Shown: positions 46,506-57,986, counted from the first letter of the stretch. The stretch is 64,000 nucleotides of DNA from Hsuehochloa calcarea (GCA_036346395.1 CM070602.1:15447098-15511097); one strand, 5' to 3'. Made by a program: numbers and translations. The notes: generated from the letters alone by a model not told the origin.

Positions 46506-47044
46506 CCCTTTTAGCTAAAAAATTCACACGGGCTTACAACAATGTGAGAAATAAAAGAGAGGTGATCTGTTACTTGCTATGAGTGTGGAGAGCTTTACCA
46601 CATCCGCCAATTGCCCCAAGCTAAAAGGTAAGGGTAAGCACAGGGAGGAGAAGACAGCTTGGAAGAAGCCTCATGAGAACAACTCTGAGTATGATGCTGT
46701 CAAGCTCATAAAGGCCGCTCACCGGGTCCTTGCCGCTTTTGGAGAGCAATCCGTTAGTGATGTGGACTCGGGAGCGAAGAGGAAAAGAAAGGAAAGGCCA
46801 AGGACTTTACCAAGCATGTGCTTCATGGTGACACCGCGACATTGATAATGATGAGGTATCTTTTTCTTATGATGAGCTTTACGCTAAATATGATTCTATA
46901 GTTGAGCAAGTGCTTAGTCAAGATGAAGCGCTAGAATTTGTCATGACTAAAAATAAGAAACTAGAGTCAAAAATTGGTAAATCTGAAACTAGAACTTGCA
47001 AATGTTAAGACTCTTGAACTGATGAATGTTTATCTTGTCATGCT

Positions 47045-47955
47045 ATGCATTCAGAAATTACCAATTTACAATCTGCTCATAATATTGCTTTACAACAACT
47101 TGAAAATGCTAGAACCGAGCTAATTGAAATTAAATCTGCTCCTTGTGAAAAATGCTTAGAGTCTAGCAAGTTGATTGCTTCTGATGTGATTGATTCTAGC
47201 CCTTGCACTTCATGCTTAGAAAAGAGCGTGAAATCAAAGATATCTTAGAAGTCGCTAGAGTCAAATATGCTAAGCTTAAGGACAATATTGAAAATACTAC
47301 TTGTGTTTCATGTTCCGCTCTTAAGCTTGAAATTGCTTTGTATAAGGAGAAATCTATGGATAAAACTTGTGATGCTTGTGTTAACTTGAGAAAAGAAAAT
47401 GCTTACCTTCATGATATATTAGAGAAATTTTCTAAAGGTAAGAAACAATTAAACATGATTCTTGACAAGTCTAAAACTCCTTATAAGAAGCAAGGTTTAG
47501 GATTCAATTCTTTTCAAGACAATTCAAAGCCAAAAGTCATTCAAGTCTTGGAAAAAGGTTTAATTGAATTCAAAACCCAACCTGCAAAAACATCTTTTAA
47601 ATCTGCAGGTTTTGCCCAACCTTGTATTAATTCAAATGGTGCTTCTTCTAGTGGTACCAAGTACTATTGCACTTATTGCAAGAAAGGTGGGCATTTGATT
47701 GAATTCTGTTGGCGTAGGTTGAAAAATGATAGGAAAAATCTTGATAGAATTTCATTCAGGCAACCTAGAGCTTTTATGAGACATGGTAACACTGAAAGGA
47801 ATAAACCTGGATTAGGATTTTTCTCACATGCTAATCATCATGTTTCTACATATCCTAATTCTCATGTTCTTGAGTCACGGCTCGACCACGGTGGTCACCG
47901 GTCGACCGATTTATCGCCGATCGACCGCCTTGACTGCGCCAGTCGATCCGCCTGA
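47045..47955 (+). pseudogene. Gag coiled-coil/CxxC extension and CCHC knuckle
   Basis: Two overlapping frames (47045-47248 and 47203-47955) encode a heptad-rich helix interrupted at intervals by CxxC: PCEKCLES, PCTSCLEK, CVSCSAL and CDACVNL, spaced about 25-40 residues apart. It is followed by a basic linker and a zinc knuckle CTYCKKGGHLIEFC at about residue 156 of the second frame. The frameshift near 47220 lies within one CxxC repeat. Such extensions are known from SIRE-type gag of grasses. Their role is uncertain; zinc-linked oligomerisation is my inference. Confidence 0.7.
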
Positions 47956-48122
47956 CGATTTAATTCCCATGTTAACTTAAACATTGCTCATAACAGAATT
48001 TTAGATGAAATCAAGGATAACACTTCTGCTTTGCATACTACTCGCAGACGTGTGTCTCAGTACTGGGTTCCCAAGTCTTGTTTAACTAACCCCAGTATCG
48101 AGACACATCGTTCTTCTGTGCC

Positions 48123-48326
48123 TTGATTTTTCAGGATTACCGCGGAAAGAGGAAGAGCACGTGCTTTGTTGACTCCGGCTGTTCACGTCATATGACCGGA
48201 GACTCAAGATGGTTCACCTCCTTCATGCGGTCGACGGGTTTCAAGCATCTCCGAGAACTTCCCATCGCCAGGCCGTTAAGCTCTTATTCAGGTACTTACA
48301 CTCTACTCTCTTTGTATGGCATTTGA
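48123..48326 (+). pseudogene. Protease start, pol otherwise deleted
   Basis: STCFVDSGCSRHMTGDSRWF is the aspartic protease active-site region of copia elements (D-S-G). After about 20 more codons the frame diverges into non-coding sequence. No integrase or RT is found up to the 3' LTR, so pol was lost by a large deletion or never present in this family. Confidence 0.8.
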
Positions 48327-48329
48327 TAT

Positions 48330-50371
48330 TCCTGTTCTTTATCCTTGTCCATTCGGGGGTTTTTCTTATCCTAATTGTGCGGGCTGTCGGCTAGATAGGA
48401 AGAGTACCTCAGGCGCTTGTCACCCACTAGATTCTTCTCTTGTATCTTGTTTTTATCCTCACCAAATCTTTAGACCCAACTAGGTTTGCCACCTTGAGAA
48501 GCGAGTTAGGGGTTATTTATCCTTATGGGTTGGTTTGAGGGGGAGTTTGATCTTTTCTGATCTTTCCTTGTTCTTTTGATCTTTTATTGTTCTTTTTCTG
48601 AACTTAGTGATCTTTTTGAACTTTTTAGGTTTTTAGGCTTTTTAATTGTATCTCATTGTGTCATATTGCATTCATATGAAAAATCCAACAAGTGGCCAAC
48701 AAGTGGTTACAACAAGTGGTAACAAGTGGTATGAAAAATCCAAAAAGATGCATTGTAATATAGGTCTTTACCTTATCTTTTAAAATTGATGAAGCTTTGC
48801 CTATTACCCTTTGGAGCTTTTGTATTTCAATTCTTGCTCAATGTCATGTCTAGTTCTTTGACTTGCTAGAATTATCATGCTTTTACATGTGTAGCTAAGT
48901 CTTTGCTATATGAGCTAGAACCTTTTAAACAACTCCAATTAAGAAATTGCAATTTGTGGATGTTTTAGCGAGTTGCGCAATTAGTGCTCCTCTTGTGACA
49001 TTGGCCCTGTCAGAATTGCTTTGTTAGCTCTTTGATCTAAAATTGACCATTACTTGAGCTTTTGTGTTCTTGAGATTCTAAAACGGCTCATGTGAAAAAT
49101 GAAAATCAAGATTGTCTTATGCTTAAATTGTGCCAAACTATTCTTACGAGGCCTTGTCAAATGACATGAACTTGGAGATAGTTTGATGAACGAACGATCT
49201 CATAGGGATGCTTGTCAAAATGACATGAACCTCAAGATTTGTCGCCCCGGTAGAAGCTTAGAAAGAGTTTGTGGATGGCTCCTAGTCCAGGATCTTCTTT
49301 ACTAAGATATACCTTTAATCAACTTTTGGTCGAAGCTTAGGATGAGTTTGTGGATGGCTCCTAGTTCAGGATCTTGTCACTAAGTTAGATCATTAGTCAA
49401 CTTCAATATTCAATGCAAATGAGAAAAATGTTGACAAATGGGCGCTTACAAAATATTGAGCAAAATGATTCAATACGGGACTTGATTGACGCTTAATGTG
49501 GTCTTTGTTAGATTTTTTTTCTCACTTTGACATTTTGACATGGCCAACTTCACTTTAGGATCCCTGTTGATGAACTTGCTGAATTTGAAGCTTTGCTTAA
49601 ATTGATCAAATCTACTGCTTTACTTTTGAGCCTTTGTGCTTAGCTTTGATATATATGTCTTACCATGATCTTGCTAGCTGTCGAGCTTGATATCTTTGTT
49701 TGTGCAATATTAGAGATACTAGCTTGTTCTTTTGGGTAATCTCCAAAGCTTCTTGTAATCAAAAATTGAAAAATACAAAAATGAAGTCACTCCATTGCAT
49801 TTCATGCATACTCCTCTTTATGCTTCTTTTGTTTCTACTTCTTCCTTTATTCTATATTTGTTATCTCTGGATGAGAGGAAGGCGTGATTCCTTGATGAAT
49901 CCATTGTCAAAGGGGGAGAAGATGTGTTAAATAAGAAGAGAAGATGTGTTAATGAGAATATATTTCTTTGTTGGGGGAGAAGTTTTGTACAAAGGGGAGA
50001 AACTGAAAATTTGAAATTTGAGGATCATAGTGAGGGGGAGTTCTTGAGTTGCATTCTTATTGTCTTTTTGAATATTCTGAACTTGAATTGCATTCTTTTA
50101 TACTCACAATGATCATAGGTCAATTGAACAATTGTTCTTTCATATGGACCTCATGTGAGAATTTTGACCTTTTTCTGGAAATCAAAGTTTTTATGCTTTC
50201 TTTTGCCTTGTCTCATATGCCTATACTATTCTGATGCCAGCTTGGTCATTTTCATTGCTTTTTCTTACTTATGGACCAAGTTGTGCCTTTGTCTGCAACG
50301 TGAGTAAACTCGTTTTCAAACCTCTTACTTACATTTTTCGGATAATTGCCAATGTGTTCATCAAGGGAGAT
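48330..50371 (+). other. Non-coding 3' region with repeated purine tracts
   Basis: About 2 kb without pol. Purine tracts GAGGGGGAG (about 48537), AGGGGGAGAA (49911), GGGGGAGA (49973), AAAGGGGAGA (49991), GAGGGGGAG (50032) and the functional-position tract AAGGGAGA (50363-50370). A 76-codon frame at 49700-49930 contains one strongly hydrophobic helix (ISCILLFMLLLFLLLPLFYI), perhaps a vestige of an envelope-like frame, which is speculative. Confidence 0.6.
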
Positions 50372-52163
50372 TGTGGATTTCATGGGGATATGTTCCGGAT
50401 CTTAGGATGATGTGACAATTGGCAATGGCGTTTACGGTTTGTCGTTTCACGTGTTTTCGACAAAGTTCTGAGCTTCTTGGACAAGGGCGGTCCGACCGCC
50501 CTTGCACGGCGGTCCGGCCGGTCCCAAATCGGTCGGACCGGCCATGTGGGCTGATCGGACCGCGATGACCAAAGTGGTCAAAACGAGTGGGCCAAAAATA
50601 GGTGTTGTAGGCAAGTGAGGGATCCCAATGCACTTGGTCTCATGATTTTTGGAGTCTCGATAAAAAGTTCTATTGGTTTAAAGTTTCCGAAGGTTTGGAT
50701 TTTCGGGGTTGAAATTGGCTAAGTCCCAAGGGCGGTCCGACCGCTCACGAGGAGCGGTCCGACCGCCAAGGGAGGTCCGATCGCTCACTGGAGCGGTCGG
50801 GCCGGTAATAACTTGAACGTCGGCCAACCGTGGCGATGTTGTTTTGTTAGGTCAAAGTCATTGGTATCGTGGCATATGGTTTGCATGATGCATGTTTTGA
50901 CTAATATGGGTCAAGTTGTGAAGAACTTGTTCCCGAATTCGTGTTTGCTTATGCGTGGTTGTGCGAGGTTGCTTGGTGGTCAACGACGGTCAACGGCGAG
51001 GAGGATCGGGACTAGACTTGGAGAGTTGAGGTCGAGCGATCGGCGATGCGGGTGAGTCAACGACTCAAGCGTGACACAAGATGGACAATGGTGACCTATT
51101 GGCAAATCCATGGTGCATGGTGAAGCGGTTTAGGTCAAAGGTTAAAACGACGCTGCGAAGCGTGCGTGTGTGACCCGTTTGTTAGTGGGCCTTAACGGGA
51201 GCCCAATTGAGTCAAACCCTAGGAGTTCTAGGCATCCACTATAAATAGGAGGAGGTGGTGGCTGCACCCCTTTGCTCTCGCCTTTTTATGTTTCAAAACC
51301 CTAATTGTCTTTAGGGGAGTTGAGGTGGAGGCTAGGGCTCTTGATGGTTTGTGGCGAATTTTGTGATCTTTGATTGTCCACTGATCCATGATGGTGTGGA
51401 TGTAATCCAAAGATCAATCACGAAATCAATCTATGCAAGGTTTGCTTGAGATAAGTCTCTTTTCGTTCTTGCTTTCAATTTCGTGATTTTAGGGCTTTCT
51501 TTGATCCGCGAGTTTGTGATTGATTCTTTCACGTGAATTAGCTTGCTGTGATATGTGTGAATCTATCTAGCATCATCTTGATCATCAATCTCTCACGAAC
51601 AAGCATTAGGATCAAGTTTTCGTTCTTGCGGTTTTAGACCTTCATTAATCAATTGGCAATTGCTCAAGATCGTTCCAAGAATTATCATAATATTCGATTG
51701 GAATAGGTCCTCAATAGCATATAGAAGGTGTGTGCAAAGTTTCATGAAGATTGGAGTTGAGAATCAAAAGTTTCACCTAATTGCAACTTCGTCATCGGTG
51801 ATTTTCTTGTTTGGATCGGTTACAGAGATCGCCGGTCGATCCGCCCGTCATCACCGTCGGACCGATTTTGGAGCGGTCCGACCGCCAAGACAACGCCGGT
51901 CGGACCGCCTGACAATCGGTCCGACCGGTTGGGTCTGAGGTCCGACCGCCCGTGCTGTGAGTCTTTGCAATCTTAGTTGATTTTGTTATTTTGCTTAGGG
52001 GATTTAATTGGATTCAATACTAGTCTTCCGCTGTACTGGTATATTGATCTTCATAGCTTCATCATGGCTATTGGAGTGAAATTTTGTTGAATTCATTATT
52101 TGGGAAAAAGTGAGCGTGCTCCTATTCACCCCCCCCCCCTCTAGTCGCCTTTTCGGTCCAACA
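50372..52163 (+). repeat. 3' LTR of the copia/SIRE-like element
   Basis: Starts TGTGGATTTCATGGGG, ends GGTCCAACA. Same three CGGTCCGACCG clusters as the left LTR (50487-50570, 50728-50805, 51830-51955) and TATA box CTATAAATAGG at 51239. Confidence 0.93.
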
Positions 52164-52671
52164 CCTTCAATGCATTCTTTCATTCCATCCATTCATGTAT
52201 TCATTCCATTCAATCATATATGTGTTCCAAGATTTGTTCGTAATTCAACTGGATTGTGTTGTCCACTCTATGTTTGATTATTCTTGTATGTACTTGCTGA
52301 GTCTTCGACTCACCCTTGCTTTGTATGTTTTAATTAGGTAATTGAGGAGAAGACAAGGTGATTTGGTGGGGTAGTTCGGCACACTGCACTTCACTTTTAT
52401 CCAATCAGAATAATTATTATTACCTTTCAGTCAAGCCAACTTGTTAAATAAATTTTCAGATTTGTAATAATCCAACTTTGGTATTGCTTGACTGTTCGTG
52501 GTATTATATCTGTTTATCCATTCTTTTCCATGAATCTGGTGATCGTTTATTGTCATTCTTTAGAAATTATTGTTGATTGAATCTGTATAATCCAACTTTA
52601 ATGCTATTCTTAGTAGTTTGATAGTTTTGCGTGACATCTTGGCTTCCGAATAGCCAGGGTGTTACACTTCA

Positions 52672-54035
52672 GCTGCAGCCGGTTCCACTTGGACCTCCCC
52701 AAAAGCTTTCGCACCAAAGTAGTTACCCATCGCATAGATATTAGATGAAATTGCTGAAGCACCATGTGGGGAACCATTTGTTGGCAAGCTTGTCGCGACA
52801 TCGGGAGGAGATGTCTCGACAGCGCGATTGTCTGGCGCGACAGCGACATAGTCTACCGGTGAGTTTGTTGCGTCAACGTGAGGAGCTAACTTGGCAGCGG
52901 AACAAATTGCTGGCAAGTTTGCCACAACACCAGACAAAGCTGACCCGGTAGTGGAATTGCCTAGCGCGGCAACGAAATCTCCTAGCACGATAGGACCAAC
53001 CGTCTTAGTGTGGACTACCAAGGAAACTTTTGTGACAGCTATCAGCCGAAACAACTTTTGTAACATTCTTCTGATCCGAGTGCAAACAAACTTTGGTAGC
53101 AGCCAAACTCTGACCCTGGACATTCAAAATAGATGCACCATCCCCTCGAGTACTAGTCTCAAACTCCTTTCTAACCGCCCTCGGTGTAACCCAGATGGTA
53201 TCCAATGTCAATAGCCCCAAGGTAGTCCCCTTAGTACTTAAGGTAGACTGGCCCATGCAATTATCAGGAACATTTGATTGAGAATTTGAATTATTCTTCA
53301 ATCTCATAGCATCCCTGTCTTCCATCTGTTGTCTTTGCCTCTGCCCGATTTGTCCTCCCCCTTATGATCTTCTCTCCGATCAGTATCTTCATCAACATCC
53401 ACCGCAGCTTCTTCAACTTTGAAAACAAATGTTAAAGACACACTCACCAACCACAATCTCCACACTATAAGGTATGGCTTCCATGCCCAGTACTCCCACC
53501 AGCATATGTACCAAATCAATCTTACGTACTTTTCCATGTCCACTCTCAATGCAGTGCCGATGATTGACCCTATAGCACAAAGACTCAGAAAGTCACGTAC
53601 TTCATAAGGCACTCCTAGAACCTGAACCCATACCTTCTGAAATTGATACTTAGGTGTGGGTTTCATATTCCATTCTACGAAATGTAATACCACCTTAAGC
53701 TCTTTTACATGCACTTCACCAATAGCTGTCATACAAAGCATATCAAGTCTAGTTGAAAAATGTTTCAGAAACACATTTTCCCCCTGAATCTCCACCTTTG
53801 GCTGCCAATTCATTGGAATTAATCTTCTCAGTTCAATAATCATAAGGTCTTCAGACATATGATCACCTGTGATCCGAACCAACCCCTTCTTATTGGTCTC
53901 TTTCTTCAACTTTTTCATCCCAGCTATTGGGATGTGATAAAATACCAACCCATCAGCACCGAACCCACACAGATTAGCAATAGGTCTCGGTAGCAGCAAC
54001 AACGGACACTTATTTGCCAAATGATCAGTGCCCTC
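52672..54035 (-). mobile_element. L1-type LINE, segment 2 (ORF1, DUF4283 region)
   Basis: A minus-strand frame at 54020-53304 begins with the remaining half of a zinc knuckle (HLANKCP), followed by PRPIANLCGFGADGLVFYHI and an RNA-binding-like DUF4283 domain (LIPMNWQPKVEIQGENVFLK, KVWVQVLGVPYEVRDFLSLC). An acidic/basic tail follows, then a Ser/Ala-rich stretch (53123-52662) leading to the junction with segment 3. Frames change at about 53310 and 53130. Bounded by CTTCA and CCCTC target duplications. Confidence 0.85.
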
Positions 54036-56206
54036 TGTAATACCCTAGCTATTCGGAAGCCAAAATGTTACCAAAAGGATCTAACATACGACCATAATTC
54101 GGAAGTATTTTAAACAATAATTCATCTAAAGGCATTAAGGGATCAACATACAATAGAACCAATGCAGGAATAAAGACTAAATCCAAATGAGTATAATAAG
54201 GGGGTGATCAAGGGCCACAAGCAATACTTAAGTAAACAAATCATGGAGAGAAATATCAACCACTTCTAACTTTATTAATTACAGTTCATCAATTGACGAA
54301 AAGGAGACATAACCAAGATTTATTATAGAAAATGGAGTATGGTGAACTGAGTGACTAGTGCGTGTCTACTCCCTCCCAATAGAGCCCTCATCAACAATCA
54401 CCTAAAATAAATAAACAAAGCAAGAATGAGTCCGAGACTCAGCAAGTACAATAAACAATTGAACAAGACAACAGACATTACGGAGTATGAACATAACACT
54501 GAATGTATAAATGAATGGATGGAATGTATGGATGTATTGAAAGGAATGGACTGCACACATGTTCATACCGGTATAGCTAGTGGCACACCCGTCGGTGTCC
54601 ACTTAAGCCCGCATTTAACCAAATACGAGGATCCAAATCCCGTATGAAGAATGTTTCATACGGATGTCCAACTCTGCCTACATTGGAATAGCGGGTCTTA
54701 TGCGTCCATACTGGAATTGATGGGTCTTTATAATCCACTCCCGTGGATGGAGCATGACAAGAGGTGCATGTTATGAAATATGAATAATGAATGAGAACAA
54801 CTCTAATCATGGCAATAACACATTTGAAAGGAATATAAACATGAAGTGTAATCATGGTTCATACAAATAACAGTATAAACACAATCACTCATCATTCATC
54901 TATAAAGAATTACAAGGTACTTGTCTTCCATGTTGTGATGCGCTAGGAGGCAACGAAGGTGCTCCTAAATTCGACGCCTTGCTGCCTACACAAGTGTGTG
55001 CTTGAGATAAGAACGACATGGTATAAAATGCTACCGGTAACGCTCTACAACACATTCCCGAAAACCCTAGAGTTAACTAGTAGTATTAATTTGAAAACGG
55101 GCAACTCAATCGCCGGAACGAGTCTGGACAGCAACACGGAAAAATTCATATTTATTAATCTGGGACTCGAACGAGGTGAGGCTAGATCCTATGGAAACTT
55201 AACAAACCTATCTACAAAATTCTAGTTGACACGATCACCTAATTCGGTCAAACTAAATTGCTAAACAGTGGATGAAAATACAAGATGGATTCTGTCTAGA
55301 TGAAAGGAACAGCAGTAAAGAATATATCACAACTTTTAATCTACAGCTCCGATTGGGGTATTCTTTATCAATCTAGAAAGGTTATACAATTGGCTGAAAT
55401 AACCTAGTTGGGTGAAAACCATGAATCTGCCATTAACCTATTCATATTTTAAAAGACAACTAGACAGTTCATTCTCGTCAAACAGCCAGGACAGCGTGAA
55501 AAGATTATATCATAACTTTTAAACCATAGATCAGAATATTGTGATCTTGGCGGATATGGAAAGCTAAGAATGTTTTCTACAAATCTCTAGGAGGTGGAAA
55601 CCTCCAATTCGGCTTCTAAGAACCCGAATTTGGTCACGTAATCTACTGGACAAAACCGAACATCTACATGCAGCAATTCGATCCAATCAATCTAGTCAAA
55701 TTCGCATCAAATAAGCATCAAACAGTGAAGCAAGGTCTTCATTACACTTGAAGACTCGAAGGAAGACAATGATCGACCCTCCAAAGAACCTCCCCTTCCA
55801 CCTTCTTCCTTCCTTCTCTTGGTCGGCCACCCAAGTAGCAGCTTCAACGGAAGGGCCGGCTGGAGATGAGGGCAGGAGGGAGGTTTGGTGATGATCTTGG
55901 AGGGCGGCACCGGGGAGAAGAGACGCCAGGGAGGGAGAGGAAAGGGGGTGGCGGCTGCCCTTGGGAAGGAGGAGGCGCAAGAGATGGGGGGAGGGAGTTT
56001 GTGGCGACTAGGGTTGGGAGGAGGAGAGGGTGGCGCCTCCCCCTTGTGCCCCCTCTTGGGCCTTCTGGGCTGCGGCCCATGGCCCAAGTTGTCAAAATTT
56101 TGCCAAAAACCCTTTTAATTCTATTATTCAATGATAAAATATTTCGCTGAGAGAAGAAATTCGAAATTGAATTAAGTTCTCTCTAATCGACTATCGGGAT
56201 ATTACA
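54036..56206 (-). mobile_element. Solo LTR C (2171 bp) inside LINE ORF1
   Basis: Plus strand starts TGTAATACCCTAGCTATTC and ends CGGGATATTACA, with target duplication CCCTC (54031-54035, 56207-56211). Homologue of A in the same orientation, e.g. the CACACCCGTCGGTGTCCACT / ACATCCGTCGGTGTTCAC block. No internal coding; open frames here match nothing. Confidence 0.87.
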
Positions 56207-56211
56207 CCCTC

Positions 56212-57770
56212 ACAAATGTCACACATTAAGATTGCTTTGCAATTGGCTATTCCATGCCCCTTCCCTTCACATCGAAAGCAAATAACGTTGGAAACAGCAC
56301 CTGCGGCACTGGTGTTGACATGATGATTGTCCCCTCCGAACCTGCCACAAACCCGCCCTCTGTTGCCGCTACCGAATCTCCCACACCCATTACTAGGCGC
56401 CCGAGCTTGATGTTGATTAGGGTTATTACCTCCAACACCAATAACTGGGAAGCTTCCCTGCCCTCCCAAAGGGCCGCCCAGCCCTGCAGCCTGCCCACCA
56501 GCACCGCCACTAACTAAAAATTGTACAGCGCCTCCATTGCCCTGGAGCTGTCCACCACCGAAGCCAGCTTGCCCTCCAACACCACCACTGACATGAAATT
56601 GACCAGAGCCTCCACTGCCTGGGATCTGCCCACCTCTAAAGGCAGCAGCACCTCCAGGCCAAGCAGCCTGGCCTCCAGTGCCACCGCTGATGGAGAAACC
56701 AACACCACCATTGCCTGGTAGATGCCCCCCGCCGAAGCCGACAGCACCGCCATGCCCAGCAGACGGGTCGTCCGCTCCTCTGTTGATGGAAGACTGTCCA
56801 CCTCTGAAGCCAACCGAGGGCACATGACCACCTGCGCGACCCCGGGCAAACTCCATGTTGCTATGAAGGCAAAGAACCTCTGCAAACAAACATTGATCCC
56901 CACTTGTTGTCCCTGACCAGCTGCCGGAATCCTTTTTGGGGTTCTGACGAGCCGCTCTCCAACTACGCCCAAGCAAGCGACGTAGCTAGGGCAGACCTGT
57001 CTTTTGGGTTTGTTCTGACTTGCTAAGAGGCAAACAATCCTTGGTTGGTCTTGGCCCAATGATCTCATAGCTAGCCATAATGTGCATGGGCAACAAAGTC
57101 AGTGGAAATGACGGGATGTACGTATTTTAAATGGATTCCATATCCGGGGGAAATGATGCGCTTTTAACACTGCACACCGACCTGGTCTTTTGATTTCGGC
57201 GAGCTCTATCCATGGCAGCGCCTATCGTCATCAGAGGTGACAAACGAGGAGGTGGTACCGGCCCTTGCCATGGCTAACTAACCCCAAAACACTGCTTGTT
57301 CCGTCCCGGTGATAGTCCCACCGCACGGAGCTCCGCTGAAGAGTACCCAGTCGCAATTGCATCGCCATAGACCTGCAAAGATCTGCTAAAGGTAGATGAG
57401 ATAGTAGATTGAACTTCGTTACCGTTAGAAGATTTCGAGCCAGCTTCGAAACAAATGGTCGGTCGATTCACCGCTTAAGATTCTACTGCCGCTTCCGCCA
57501 AGATGATATCCTCATCATCGGATGAACCACCCTCTTGCAACTGCCAAAACCAAGATCCGATCGCAGCACTAACAACACGATGAACCTGCGAAAATGGCAC
57601 ACAGACCTCACCTCCGTCATCAACACCTCCGACGCCAGCTTCAACCCCCATCAACTCCGGCCTCATCTTTACTGTAGCATATACGCCGCAAATACGCTCC
57701 CCATGCTGCCTGGCTGTCGCACAGCAAGTAGTACTATAGTAGCACGCAAGAGAGATAGAGACTAAAATAT
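56212..57770 (-). mobile_element. L1-type LINE, segment 1 (5' region and start of ORF1)
   Basis: Minus strand. The 5' frames are broken at 57666-57475 and 57471-57274. A Gly-rich ORF1 stretch (56976-56212) then has three degenerate copies of a GGQ/GNGG repeat, and the zinc knuckle CFRCEGKGHGIANC is directly followed by CDIC, the first half of a second knuckle cut by solo LTR C. The right edge is approximate; no target duplication for the LINE itself was identified. Confidence 0.82.
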
Positions 57771-57986
57771 TGTGAAATCAATGGTATGTTGCGCCATCAG
57801 ATCTACTACGAGATTCGTGCACATGGCGATGTGACGTCTTCTCTGGCTCCGGCGACAAATTTGTCCTCGTCTCCCCCCTCTTTATCTCTCTGAAAATTAG
57901 GACTGTTGATTTGCATCAATCGATTGCTTCAGGCTTAGAACTTGCTTTTCGAAGTACTAATTGCTTGTGCCTACTAATGTCGAGCG
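57771..57986. other. Short intergenic stretch
   Basis: Between the LINE 5' end and a hAT-like element; nothing recognised. Confidence 0.4.

Larger units (their letters stand above)
43915..52163 (+). mobile_element. Gag-only copia/SIRE-like retrotransposon (8249 bp)
   Basis: LTRs 43915-45714 (1800 bp) and 50372-52163 (1792 bp) end TCCAACA and start CGTGG/TGTGG (the first base of the left LTR is mutated). Target duplication is CCTTC (43910-43914, 52164-52168). A Met-tRNA primer site follows the left LTR and several purine tracts precede the right one. Internal coding holds copia gag, a coiled-coil/CxxC extension, a CCHC knuckle and the first residues of a protease. The rest of pol is absent. 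Long LTRs, the gag extension and multiple purine tracts suggest the SIRE/Maximus lineage. Confidence 0.9.
41989..52666 (+). mobile_element. Solo LTR B (about 2.42 kb) interrupted by a copia-like element
   Basis: Starts TGTAATACCCCGAAGG and ends AGCCAGGGTGTTACA, with target duplication CTTCA (41984-41988, 52667-52671). Removing 43915-52163 and one CCTTC leaves a 2424-bp LTR without coding capacity, homologous to A and C in opposite orientation. About 280 bp of its extra length comes from an internal diverged duplication. 42150-42240 holds CCCCCAAACCCTAAACTCC, resembling a transcription-start region of long grass LTRs. Confidence 0.87.
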
